DNA from: JAVBLT01 sp031553315
Lineage (GTDB): Bacteria; Verrucomicrobiota; Kiritimatiellia; RFP12; DVOR01
Length of the DNA: 64,000 nt
Assembly (NCBI GenBank): GCA_031553315.1
Contig: JAVBLT010000002.1
Location: 66,302-130,301, forward strand
Direction of reading: 5' to 3'
Every line of letters begins with the position of its first letter. Position 1 is the first letter of the stretch. This document shows, in pieces, positions 50,532 through 58,172 of the stretch. The translations under genes were made by a program, and so were the position numbers. The notes under the pieces are model-generated. The model was given only the letters and a program-made list of their open reading frames with translations. It was not told the DNA's origin and searched no databases.

Positions 50532-51548
50532 TTATTTAAAGCGTTTGAAAAGGCGGCGAAGGCGCACGGGAAGCGTCACAAAAAAAACGAACGCCTCCAC
50601 GGCGAGGCGCGGCGAGAACCAAGCCAGGGCAATCATCCACCCCTGGTTGGGCTGGAGGGTTTTCCAGGCCAGGCGGCTGAAGGGGCGCGGCAGGCGGTTG
50701 ACCGCGCGGATAGCGGCTCGGATCTCGGCCTTGGAGCGGTAAAGGCCAATCCATTTGGCGCTGGAAAGATAGTTGCCCAGGAGATGGAAATCAGCGATGG
50801 TCATTTCATTCTCGAACCGGTCAAGGAGGTGTTCGCGGGCGAGAAAGGCGCGAATTTCGGCATAGGCGCGGTCGAGGGATTGGAAATTTTTAGCGGAGGC
50901 GCGATGGACGGCGGAGTCGGAGCGCTGGCGGTACACATAAAGCGGTGCGGGTTCCCGGGCCATGCCGTCGGCATAGGCGGCCATTTGAATCATCATGAGG
51001 AAATCTTCGCCGATGGTGATCTCGCGGGGAACGGCGAGGCGGGGGAGGAGATCGCGGGCGATCAGTTTGCCGGGAAGCCAGCCGATGGTCACGGTGAGCA
51101 AGGCGCGGATCGCGTCGTCGCGGTCAAGCTGGTCAAAGTCATAAGGGATCAGATGGCGGGCGGGGGCTTCACGCTCGTAGAAAAAGAGATAATCGCAAAG
51201 GATAAGGCGGGCGCCGGTGGCCTGCTGGCGGCGGATGAGGCGCTCAATGGCATCGGCAGGGAGAAGATCGTCGCCATCGCAGAAAAGAACCCAGGGCGCG
51301 GTGGCGGCGGCGAGGCCGGCCTCGCGGGCGGCCACGACCCCGGAATTGGGCTGATGGATCACAATGAGGCGGGAATCTTCAAGGGAAAGGGAATCGAGCA
51401 TCGCCCCGCCGGAATCGGTGGAACCGTCGTCGACGCAAATAATTTCAAGCTCGCGCCAGGTCTGGCAAAGACAGAGGCGCACGCACGCTTCAAGGTAGGG
51501 CGCGACGTTGTAAACCGGGATAATAATGGAGATTTTCACGTCGGCCAT
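50532..51548 (-). CDS. Family 2 glycosyltransferase, first of two tandem paralogues
   Basis: 338 residues with the same architecture as the next gene: ISIIIPVYNVAPYLEA, ICVDDGSTDSGGAML, LFCDGDDLLPAD (DxD-type) and EITIGEDFLMMIQMAAYADG. Differences from its paralogue concentrate in the last 40 residues, which end in a basic RLRRLFKRFK tail. It begins only 11 nt after the atpC stop, so it is probably translated from the ATP synthase transcript. Donor and acceptor are unknown. Confidence 0.9.
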   Translation of the reverse strand: MADVKISIIIPVYNVAPYLEACVRLCLCQTWRELEIICVDDGSTDSGGAMLDSLSLEDSRLIVIHQPNSGVVAAREAGLAAATAPWVLFCDGDDLLPADAIERLIRRQQATGARLILCDYLFFYEREAPARHLIPYDFDQLDRDDAIRALLTVTIGWLPGKLIARDLLPRLAVPREITIGEDFLMMIQMAAYADGMAREPAPLYVYRQRSDSAVHRASAKNFQSLDRAYAEIRAFLAREHLLDRFENEMTIADFHLLGNYLSSAKWIGLYRSKAEIRAAIRAVNRLPRPFSRLAWKTLQPNQGWMIALAWFSPRLAVEAFVFFVTLPVRLRRLFKRFK

Positions 51549-51559
51549 ATCATCTCTTT

Positions 51560-51823
51560 TTAGGCTTCAAAGCGAGCGTGGGAGGTGAGAAGGCGGGCGG
51601 AGGAACCGTCGGTCGTGAGCACCGCGCGCTCGGTATGAAACGCGACCCAGATGCCGTCCTGGCAGATGCGGACGGTTCCCGGCGGGCAGGCGGCGACCAT
51701 AGGCTCGTGGCGGGCCATCACGCCGAGCGAACCGTCGAAGGTGCGGATCTGCACTTCGGTGACTTGCCCTTCAACGAGGGTTCCATCGGGAGTGAGGAGG
51801 CTGAAAGGGAAGGTTGCGTTCAC
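51560..51823 (-). CDS. atpC: ATP synthase epsilon subunit, short form
   Basis: 87 residues. The N-terminal beta-sandwich of the F1 epsilon subunit is complete (FSLLTPDGTLVEGQV, TFDGSLGVMARHEPMV, FHTERAVLTTDG), and it contacts gamma and the c-ring. The C-terminal two-helix domain, which in many bacteria inhibits ATP hydrolysis, is absent; normal length is about 130-140. Similar short epsilons are known in some other bacteria. It starts 5 nt after atpD and is the last F1Fo gene. Confidence 0.9.
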   Translation of the reverse strand: MNATFPFSLLTPDGTLVEGQVTEVQIRTFDGSLGVMARHEPMVAACPPGTVRICQDGIWVAFHTERAVLTTDGSSARLLTSHARFEA

Positions 51824-51828
51824 GGTGT

Positions 51829-53271
51829 TCAGGCCTTTTTGGTTTCAGGGGCGAGTTTCCGGGCTTTTTCGCGGACGTCTTCAATGGTTCCGGCCATGTA
51901 GAAAGCCTGTTCGGGGAGTTCATCGCACTTGCCGTCGAGCACTTCGGCGAAGGAGCGGATGGTATCCTCAAGCTTCACATAAACGCCTTTCATGCCGGTA
52001 AAGGTCTCGGCCACATGGAAGGGCTGGGAAAGGAGGCGTTCGATTTTACGGGCGCGGGAAACGGTCATCTTGTCGGCCTCGGAGAGTTCGTCCATGCCGA
52101 GAATGGCGATGATGTCGCGCAATTCCTTGTAGCGCTGGAGCACTTCCTGCACGCCAAGCGCCACGCGGGTATGCTCCTCGCCCACAATTTCGGGCGCGAG
52201 CATGGAAGAGCTGGAGGTCAGCGGATCCACGGCAGGGTAAATGCCCTTTTCCACGATGGCGCGGGAAAGCTCGGTCGTGGCATCCAGGTGGGCGAAGGTC
52301 GTGGCGGGGGCGGGGTCGGTATAGTCGTCGGCGGGCACATACACGGCCTGCACGGAGGTGATTGAACCGTCGCGGGTGGAGGTGATGCGCTCCTGAAGCT
52401 CGCCCATTTCGGTGCCGAGCGAAGGCTGGTAACCCGCGGCGGAAGGAATGCGGCCCAGGAGGGCCGACACTTCCGCGCCGGCCTGGGTGAAACGGAAGAT
52501 ATTGTCGATGAAAAGGAGCACGTCCTGATTCATCTTATCGCGGAAATACTCGGCCACGGTGAGGGCGGAAAGCGCCACGCGCGAACGGGCGCCCGGCGGT
52601 TCGTTCATTTGGCCGAAGACCATGGCGGTTTTGTCGAGCACGCCGGCTTCGCCCATTTCCTTGTAAAGCGCGGTGCCTTCACGGGTGCGTTCGCCCACGC
52701 CGGCAAAGACGGAATAACCGCCGTGTTCGCTGGCCACATTGTGGATGAGCTCCTGAATCAGCACGGTCTTGCCCACGCCGGCGCCGCCGAACAGGCCGAT
52801 CTTGCCGCCTTTGCGGTAGGGGGTGAGCAGGTCAATCACCTTGATCCCCGTCACGAGGATTTCGGCCTCGGGGTTCTGATCCATGAAGGGCGGCGGTTCG
52901 CGGTGAATGGGATCGCGCTCTTCGCTTTCGACAGGCCCCTTGCCGTCGACGCCTTCCCCAAGGAGGTTCATGACGCGCCCCAGCGTGGCTTTGCCCACGG
53001 GCATGGTCATGGGCGCGTCAAGATCAAGCACTTCAGCGCCGCGCACGAGGCCGATGGTGGAATCCATGGCGATGGCGCGCACGCGGGAATCGCCCAGGTG
53101 CTGGGCCACTTCGAGCACCAGGTTGTTGGGTTTGTCGCTGAGAAGCGGGTTGGTGGTGCGCAGGGCGTATTGCAGGCGGGGGCGGGCGCCGTCGGGGAAC
53201 TCCACGTCGACCACGGCTCCGAGAACCTGGATGACTTTGCCGATGTTGTGCTTTTGGGCGGGTTCGCTCAT
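51829..53271 (-). CDS. atpD: ATP synthase F1 beta subunit
   Basis: 480 residues, the catalytic subunit of F1. Walker A is GGAGVGKTVLIQEL (about 158-171), ERTREGTALYKEM carries the catalytic Glu region, DEMSD-type DELSEADK and Walker B VLLFIDNIFRFTQAG are present. GYQPSLGTEMGELQERI and AVDPLTSSS confirm F-type beta. The length is normal. It is separated by 10 nt from atpG and 5 nt from atpC. Confidence 0.98.
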   Translation of the reverse strand: MSEPAQKHNIGKVIQVLGAVVDVEFPDGARPRLQYALRTTNPLLSDKPNNLVLEVAQHLGDSRVRAIAMDSTIGLVRGAEVLDLDAPMTMPVGKATLGRVMNLLGEGVDGKGPVESEERDPIHREPPPFMDQNPEAEILVTGIKVIDLLTPYRKGGKIGLFGGAGVGKTVLIQELIHNVASEHGGYSVFAGVGERTREGTALYKEMGEAGVLDKTAMVFGQMNEPPGARSRVALSALTVAEYFRDKMNQDVLLFIDNIFRFTQAGAEVSALLGRIPSAAGYQPSLGTEMGELQERITSTRDGSITSVQAVYVPADDYTDPAPATTFAHLDATTELSRAIVEKGIYPAVDPLTSSSSMLAPEIVGEEHTRVALGVQEVLQRYKELRDIIAILGMDELSEADKMTVSRARKIERLLSQPFHVAETFTGMKGVYVKLEDTIRSFAEVLDGKCDELPEQAFYMAGTIEDVREKARKLAPETKKA

Positions 53272-53281
53272 GAGAGGCTCC

Positions 53282-54169
53282 TTAATTCAAAGATTCGGCG
53301 CCGCTGACGATCTCGGTCAGCTCGTTGGTAATGGCTGCCTGGCGGGCGCGGTTGCGCATGAGAATCAGCTCTTTTTCGGTGCGGTGAAGATTGACGGTGG
53401 CGTTTTCCATGGCCATGACGCGGGCGGCGTGTTCGCTGGCCACGCTGTTGAGCAGGGCATAGTGAAGCGTGAGCTGAATCCAGAGCGCCGCGAGCGTTTC
53501 GAGCATACGGGCGTCGTTGGGTTCAATGAGGCGGGGCGGCTCGCCGAGCGCAACGGGCGCGGGCGATGCTTTGGGCGGATCCGGCGGCTTGGCGCGGGGT
53601 AAAAGCCGGGTGACCGTGGATTGCTGAACCAGGGTGCTCACGAACCGGTTGTTGATGACCCAGACCTCGTCGTAAGTGCCGTCGAGAAAGCTCCGCATGG
53701 CAATGCCGGCAACCTCGGAAGAATCTTTTACGAGCGGATGGGAGGGCACATCGTAGATCCTGAACGCGGCGGGGTATTTCGCCCTGAGCGCCAAAGAAGC
53801 CTTCTGCCCCACATAAAGCACGCTGATTTTACTCCGGCGCTTCTCCTCCTGATCGGCAATCCACTGCCTGGCTTCACGCACCACCGTGCTGTTGAACGCG
53901 CCGCAGAGACCGCGGTCGGCACTCATCACAATGAGCAAAATGCGGCTGTCTTTCTCCGGCGGCGGCTGCCCCAGGCGGTGGTTTTGAAAACGCGGCTGCA
54001 TGGCCACAGGCAGAAGCGTGCGCAATTGCAACGCAAAAGGCTCGGGCTTTTTAAGCTCGGTCTGAATGCGGTGCAAATGGGAGGCCGCGACCATTTTCAT
54101 CGTGGCGGTCACGCGGCGCATACCGCTCATGGCGGCGAGGCGGGTGCTGAATTCCCTGAAGTTTGGCAT
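53282..54169 (-). CDS. atpG: ATP synthase F1 gamma subunit
   Basis: 295 residues, the central rotor shaft. The N-terminal helix (MRRVTATMKMVAASHLHRIQ) and the C-terminal helix (ASEHAARVMAMENATVN, then RNRARQAAITNELTEIV) are the conserved coiled-coil partners; the Rossmann-like middle has VMSADRGLCGAFN. It begins 2 nt after the atpA stop. Confidence 0.96.
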   Translation of the reverse strand: MPNFREFSTRLAAMSGMRRVTATMKMVAASHLHRIQTELKKPEPFALQLRTLLPVAMQPRFQNHRLGQPPPEKDSRILLIVMSADRGLCGAFNSTVVREARQWIADQEEKRRSKISVLYVGQKASLALRAKYPAAFRIYDVPSHPLVKDSSEVAGIAMRSFLDGTYDEVWVINNRFVSTLVQQSTVTRLLPRAKPPDPPKASPAPVALGEPPRLIEPNDARMLETLAALWIQLTLHYALLNSVASEHAARVMAMENATVNLHRTEKELILMRNRARQAAITNELTEIVSGAESLN

Positions 54170-54171
54170 GG

Positions 54172-55695
54172 TCAGGCAGTGGCAAAGGGGTTAAGAGCTT
54201 GGTCGATGAGTGCTCCGAGAAGGCTTTTGAGCTCGTTGTCGAGCACGGGCGACTGCTCGAAACGGCGCGTGTAGGCAATGCCCTCGCCGGAGGTGTCAAT
54301 GAGGGCAAGCAGCGAGGCGACGGCATCCTTGAAACGGACTTCCGGGATGCGGACAAAGGCCTTTTCGGTGCCGGCATACAGCAGGGCGACCTGTTTGTGG
54401 GCGTCGACCGGGTGGCCGGGGATCTGGCGCAGCAGGAGCATAAGCGAACGGCCAAGCGCGAGCTGGGCAAGGGTGCCGGCATCGAGATCGGAAGAGAAGC
54501 GCATGAAGGCTTCGAGCTCGCGATACTGCGCGAGAAGCACGCGCAACGGCCCCGAAGCCTTCTTCATGGCGGGAAGCTGGGCGTCGCCGCCGACGCGTGA
54601 AACGGAAACGCCGGGGTTGATGGCCGGGCGCTGGCCTTCGTGGAAGAGACCCGATTCGAGGAAGATCTGACCGTCGGTAATCGAAATCACATTGGTGGGA
54701 ATGTAAGCCGAGATGTCGTTGGCCTGGGTTTCCACGATGGGGAGCGAGGTCAGGCTGCCGCCGCCTTTGTCGTCGGAAAGCTGAGCGGCGCGCTCAAGCA
54801 GGCGGCTGTGCAAATAGAAGATATCGCCGGGGAAAGCCTCGCGGCCGGGCGGGCGGCGCAGGAGGAGCGACATCTGGCGGTAGGCCTGGGCGTGCTTGGT
54901 GAGGTCGTCGTAGACCGTGAGGGCGTGGCCGCCGCGGTCGCGCCAGTATTCGGCCATCGCGCAGCCGGAATAGGGCGCGAGATACTGGAGCGGGGCGGGC
55001 TCGGAGGCATTGGCGAGAATGATGGTGGTGTAAGCCATCGCGCCGGAGTCTTCGAGCTGCTTGTGAAGGGCGGCGATGGTGGAGAGCTTCTGGCCGATGG
55101 CGACATAGAAACAGTGAACCCCCTTGCCCTTTTGGTTGAGAATGGTATCGGTGACCAAAGTTGTTTTTCCGGTCTTGCGGTCGCCGATGATGAGCTCGCG
55201 CTGACCGCGGCCGATGGGAGTGAGCGCATCAATGGCTGTGATGCCTGTCTGAAGAGGGGTGTTGACGTTTTTACGGTCGATGATGGAGGGAGAAGGAGCC
55301 TCCACCGGGAGAAAATCGCTGGTTTCGATGGCGCCTTTGCCATCGAGCGGGCGCCCGAGCGCATCGACCACGCGGCCGGTAAGCGCGGGCCCGACCGGAA
55401 CGGAAACCACGCGGTTCGTGCGGCGGAAAACATCGCCTTCGCGCACACGGGTCGCGCCGTCGAGCACCGCCACGCCGACCACGTCTTCCTCCAGGTTGAG
55501 GGCGAGACCGGCCACGCCGTCGTCGGTTTCCACGAGCTCGTTGTACATCACCTTGGAGAGCCCGTCGACGCGGGCAATGCCGTCGCCGATGCTGAGGACG
55601 GCGCCGCATTCGGCCACATCGACCGCGCGGTCGGCGCCTTCCATGCGCCGGCGCAGAAGAGCGGAGATTTCATCGGGTTTGAGTTGGTTGGCCAT
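54172..55695 (-). CDS. atpA: ATP synthase F1 alpha subunit
   Basis: 507 residues, the non-catalytic nucleotide-binding F1 subunit. Walker A is GDRKTGKTTL, followed by FYVAIGQKLSTIA; VTDGQIFLES-type SITDGQIFLESGLFHEGQRPA (first 20 residues seen) and NPGVSVSRVGGDAQ are hallmark segments, and the C-terminal SSDLDAGTLAQLALG fits alpha. Normal length. A 21-nt gap follows atpH and a 2-nt gap precedes atpG. Confidence 0.98.
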   Translation of the reverse strand: MANQLKPDEISALLRRRMEGADRAVDVAECGAVLSIGDGIARVDGLSKVMYNELVETDDGVAGLALNLEEDVVGVAVLDGATRVREGDVFRRTNRVVSVPVGPALTGRVVDALGRPLDGKGAIETSDFLPVEAPSPSIIDRKNVNTPLQTGITAIDALTPIGRGQRELIIGDRKTGKTTLVTDTILNQKGKGVHCFYVAIGQKLSTIAALHKQLEDSGAMAYTTIILANASEPAPLQYLAPYSGCAMAEYWRDRGGHALTVYDDLTKHAQAYRQMSLLLRRPPGREAFPGDIFYLHSRLLERAAQLSDDKGGGSLTSLPIVETQANDISAYIPTNVISITDGQIFLESGLFHEGQRPAINPGVSVSRVGGDAQLPAMKKASGPLRVLLAQYRELEAFMRFSSDLDAGTLAQLALGRSLMLLLRQIPGHPVDAHKQVALLYAGTEKAFVRIPEVRFKDAVASLLALIDTSGEGIAYTRRFEQSPVLDNELKSLLGALIDQALNPFATA

Positions 55696-55716
55696 AGAGA
55701 GCGCTTTCTTGGAATC

Positions 55717-56268
55717 TTAAATTCCGGTTTGGGCGAGGGCTCGTTTGAGGCGGGCCACGCGGCCGGCCAGGGAGGCGTCGATCCGTTTATCGCCAACGCG
55801 GATCACCATGCCCGCGAGGAGGGCCGGATCCACGGCGGTTTTCAGGATCGCGCCGTTTCCAAAAGTGGAATGGGCTCGTTTTTCCAAAACGGCCAGTTCG
55901 TGCTCCGCCGGTTCGCAGGCGAAGGTGACATGGACGCCGACGCGTTTCTCGGCGGCATCGGCCAGCGCGAAAAAGGGCTTGAAAAGCAGCGGGATCAGCT
56001 TGAGACCCTGCCAGGCGGCGAGCGTCTCAATCAACGTCAGGGTCGGAGCGGAAAAAGAATCGCCCCAGATCCGGCGCACGCGCAGCGCATCACCCTCCGG
56101 CGGCCCGGGCATATGCACAGCGCAGAACGCGCGCAGCTCGGCCGAACCTTCCCATTGGGCCTTCAGCGCCTCCATATCGGCCCGCACCTCGGAAAGGAGC
56201 CCCCGGGCAATGGCGGCTTCGGCCAGGGCGCGGGCATACGAGCGAGCATAGACGGCGGGATCGGTCAT
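55717..56268 (-). CDS. atpH: ATP synthase F1 delta subunit
   Basis: 183 residues. The OSCP/delta subunit links F1 to the b stalk. The N-terminal helical domain (YARSYARALAEAAIARG) and the C-terminal DPALLAGMVIRVGDKRIDASLAGRV, the most conserved part, are seen. The start overlaps the atpF stop by ATGA. Confidence 0.93.
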   Translation of the reverse strand: MTDPAVYARSYARALAEAAIARGLLSEVRADMEALKAQWEGSAELRAFCAVHMPGPPEGDALRVRRIWGDSFSAPTLTLIETLAAWQGLKLIPLLFKPFFALADAAEKRVGVHVTFACEPAEHELAVLEKRAHSTFGNGAILKTAVDPALLAGMVIRVGDKRIDASLAGRVARLKRALAQTGI

Positions 56269-56840
56269 GCGGGAGATCCTTCTTCGAAGGAGACTTTTTC
56301 AAGCATGCGCTTCTGATAAGCGGCCTTCTGGTCGTCGGTCAGCATCTCGGGCAAAAGCAATTCGAGGGCGCGGCTGAGGTGAGCGGCGGCGTCTTTACGC
56401 AAGTGCTCCATCGCGGCGGCCTGATCGGCTTCGATGCGTTTGGCGGCGTCGGCCCGCTTCTGGGCGAGGTAAGCCTGGGCATCGGCCTCGGCCTGCCGGG
56501 CCCGGAGGGCGGCGTTGCGGGAGGCCTGTTCGGCGGCGTTCATCGCCTGAGCCTGAGCCTCGGCCATCACGGCGCGCCCCTTCTCCTCCGAAGCGGCGAC
56601 CGCTTCCCGGGCGGCCTTGGCGCCCTCGAGGGCGGAACGGATCTCTTCCTCGCGCCCTTCCACCGCGTTGAGAATCGGCCTCCAAAGAAGCTTCTTCAAC
56701 GTAAACGCCGCAATGAAAAACGCCAGCCACGTCAGGATCAGCATCGACGACGACACATCCATCACATTGGGCGGCGTCTTTTGAATCAGCTCGGGCACCC
56801 CCGGCACTGATTCATGCCCCGCATTGGTCTCGTTGCTCAT
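56265..56840 (-). CDS. atpF: ATP synthase Fo b subunit
   Basis: 191 residues from the ATG at 56840, which has GGGGGAA upstream; a 13-codon longer frame overlaps atpE and is not used. A single membrane helix (SSSMLILTWLAFFIAAFTL, about residues 29-47) is followed by LLWRPILNAVEGREEEI and a long alanine-rich coiled coil that forms the outer stalk. Only one b-type gene is present, so the stalk is probably a homodimer. Confidence 0.95.
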   Translation of the reverse strand: MSNETNAGHESVPGVPELIQKTPPNVMDVSSSMLILTWLAFFIAAFTLKKLLWRPILNAVEGREEEIRSALEGAKAAREAVAASEEKGRAVMAEAQAQAMNAAEQASRNAALRARQAEADAQAYLAQKRADAAKRIEADQAAAMEHLRKDAAAHLSRALELLLPEMLTDDQKAAYQKRMLEKVSFEEGSPA

Positions 56841-56860
56841 GGCGTTTCCCCCGGCGAATT

Positions 56861-57073
56861 TTAAGCGGCGCGCATGCAAATCACCAACCCGAACAACGCC
56901 ACGCCCTCAATGAGCGCCGCGCCGATCAGCATCGCGAGCTGAAGCTTGTTGATCATTTCAGGCTGGCGGGCCATCGCCTGAATGGCGAAACCGCAGAGAA
57001 TGCCGATACCCAGCCCCGCACCCAGCAAAACCAGCCCCGCGCCGATCGGACCCATATTGGTAGCCAGAACCAT
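56861..57073 (-). CDS. atpE: ATP synthase Fo c subunit
   Basis: 70 residues, two membrane helices joined by a polar ARQPE loop. The essential carboxylate is the Glu of ALIEGVALFGLV. It is followed by Gly rather than Ser/Thr, so the sodium-binding signature (Gln...Glu-Ser/Thr) seems absent and proton coupling is inferred. The G-rich first helix (GAGLVLLGAGLGIG) is typical. Confidence 0.95.
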   Translation of the reverse strand: MVLATNMGPIGAGLVLLGAGLGIGILCGFAIQAMARQPEMINKLQLAMLIGAALIEGVALFGLVICMRAA

Positions 57074-57097
57074 ATTCCTTCTCCTTCAGTAAGCAGC

Positions 57098-57877
57098 TTA
57101 ATGCTGCGGATTGACCATCATTCCCATGAAAATGGCCGAAAGCAATGTGAAAATATAGGCCTGAAACACGGCCACAAACACTTCAAAAAGATAAATCGCA
57201 ATACCCAGCAGGAACGACGGGCTCGCCTGCCACCCCATCACAAGCGAAAGCCCCAGCAGCGAATAAAGCACAATATGGCCGCCCATCATGTTGGCGAAAA
57301 GGCGCATCGCCAGCGCAAACGTGCGGGTGCAGAAGCTCAGCGCCTCAATCACAACCATAACCGGCCGCAGCGCCACAGGAAGCCCCGATGGAAGAAACGC
57401 GGCCTTAAAACCGTGAAACCCGCCGAAACGCGCCACCCCGAAAAGGCTCATCCCGAAAAAAATCAACGCAAAGGCCGCAGTCACCCCCAAATTGCCGGTA
57501 ACAGCTGTAAACAGCGGAACCAGACCCAGCAGATTGGCCGTTAGAAGAAAAAGAAACGTCGTGCAGAAAAAGGGAACAAACGCCTTGCCCTTTTCAGGAC
57601 CGAAATTGGCGTAGACGATCTCATCGCGCATGAACACCGCATAGCGCTCCATCACCGCCGCGATACCCCGCGGCACGCCCCCCGGGCACAGGGCGGCACG
57701 CGCCCACAAACCCAAAACGATAAGAACACCGGAGACGATGAAAAGAACAACCGAATCGTAGTGGAGCCATTCAAGAAAATCGAGATGGAGAAAAGGGAGA
57801 TTCCATGCCTCCGGTGAACCCGAATGGTTCATCACATGGTGATTGATAAATTCATCGAACTCCGCCTGTTTGCCCAT
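57098..57877 (-). CDS. atpB: ATP synthase Fo a subunit
   Basis: 259 residues from the ATG at 57877; a 19-codon longer frame extends through the leader hairpin and is rejected. Five to six membrane helices are seen, and the essential arginine is in helix 4/5 (AMRLFANMMGGH), with LLTANLLGLVP and FQAYIFTLLSAIFM in neighbouring helices. It forms the half-channels for ions against the c-ring. It is the first gene of the atp operon; no atpI is present. Confidence 0.95.
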   Translation of the reverse strand: MGKQAEFDEFINHHVMNHSGSPEAWNLPFLHLDFLEWLHYDSVVLFIVSGVLIVLGLWARAALCPGGVPRGIAAVMERYAVFMRDEIVYANFGPEKGKAFVPFFCTTFLFLLTANLLGLVPLFTAVTGNLGVTAAFALIFFGMSLFGVARFGGFHGFKAAFLPSGLPVALRPVMVVIEALSFCTRTFALAMRLFANMMGGHIVLYSLLGLSLVMGWQASPSFLLGIAIYLFEVFVAVFQAYIFTLLSAIFMGMMVNPQH

Positions 57878-57899
57878 GACCTGCAACACTCCTGACAAT

Positions 57900-57917
57900 G
57901 CGGCGAAAAACCGCCGC
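57900..57917 (-). promoter_or_regulatory. Hairpin in the atp operon leader
   Basis: GCGGCG (57900-57905) pairs with CGCCGC (57912-57917) around a 6-nt loop, in the ~54-nt leader between the atp promoter and atpB. Its function, if any, is unknown. Confidence 0.4.
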
Positions 57918-57937
57918 GCCTCACAATGTTGCAAGCC

Positions 57938-57967
57938 ATTGTATTCCTATTTTGAAGACGTTGTCAA
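57938..57967 (-). promoter_or_regulatory. Sigma70 promoter of the ATP synthase operon
   Basis: On the minus strand the perfect TTGACA (57967-57962) and TACAAT (57943-57938) are separated by 18 nt, with the start expected near 57931. In the rest of the 295-nt divergent region (57878-58172), nested inverted repeats CCGGT/ACCGG and GCGCT/AGCGC lie at 57968-58021. Confidence 0.82.
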
Positions 57968-58090
57968 CCGGTAAAAAAAATAAATTTCCGAAGCGCTCCC
58001 TTTCATATTTAAGCGCACCGGAAAACATCCCCCTTTTCACGGCTTGCCCACCCGAAAACAAACCTCCCGAACGTGTTTTTCCGAATCGCA

Positions 58091-58119
58091 TTGACTTTTT
58101 CACGCGTATGGGCTTTAAT
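58091..58119 (+). promoter_or_regulatory. Putative promoter of the thrS-infC operon
   Basis: TTGACT (58091-58096) and TTTAAT (58114-58119) are separated by 17 nt, 53 nt before the thrS start. No T-box motif was found in the short leader. Confidence 0.65.
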
Positions 58120-58172
58120 AATGGCGTTTTGTATGACTTGTTTTTCAGGGAATTCCCCCAACGGAGGTTCAG

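Noticed and set aside
49448..51548. The two GT2 genes as one gene broken by a stop
   Set aside because: Each has its own N-terminal GT-A domain, DxD motif and C-terminus; they are full-length tandem paralogues.
57968..58172. T-box riboswitch upstream of thrS
   Set aside because: The leader after the promoter is only about 50 nt and no T-box-like sequence or terminator hairpin was seen.
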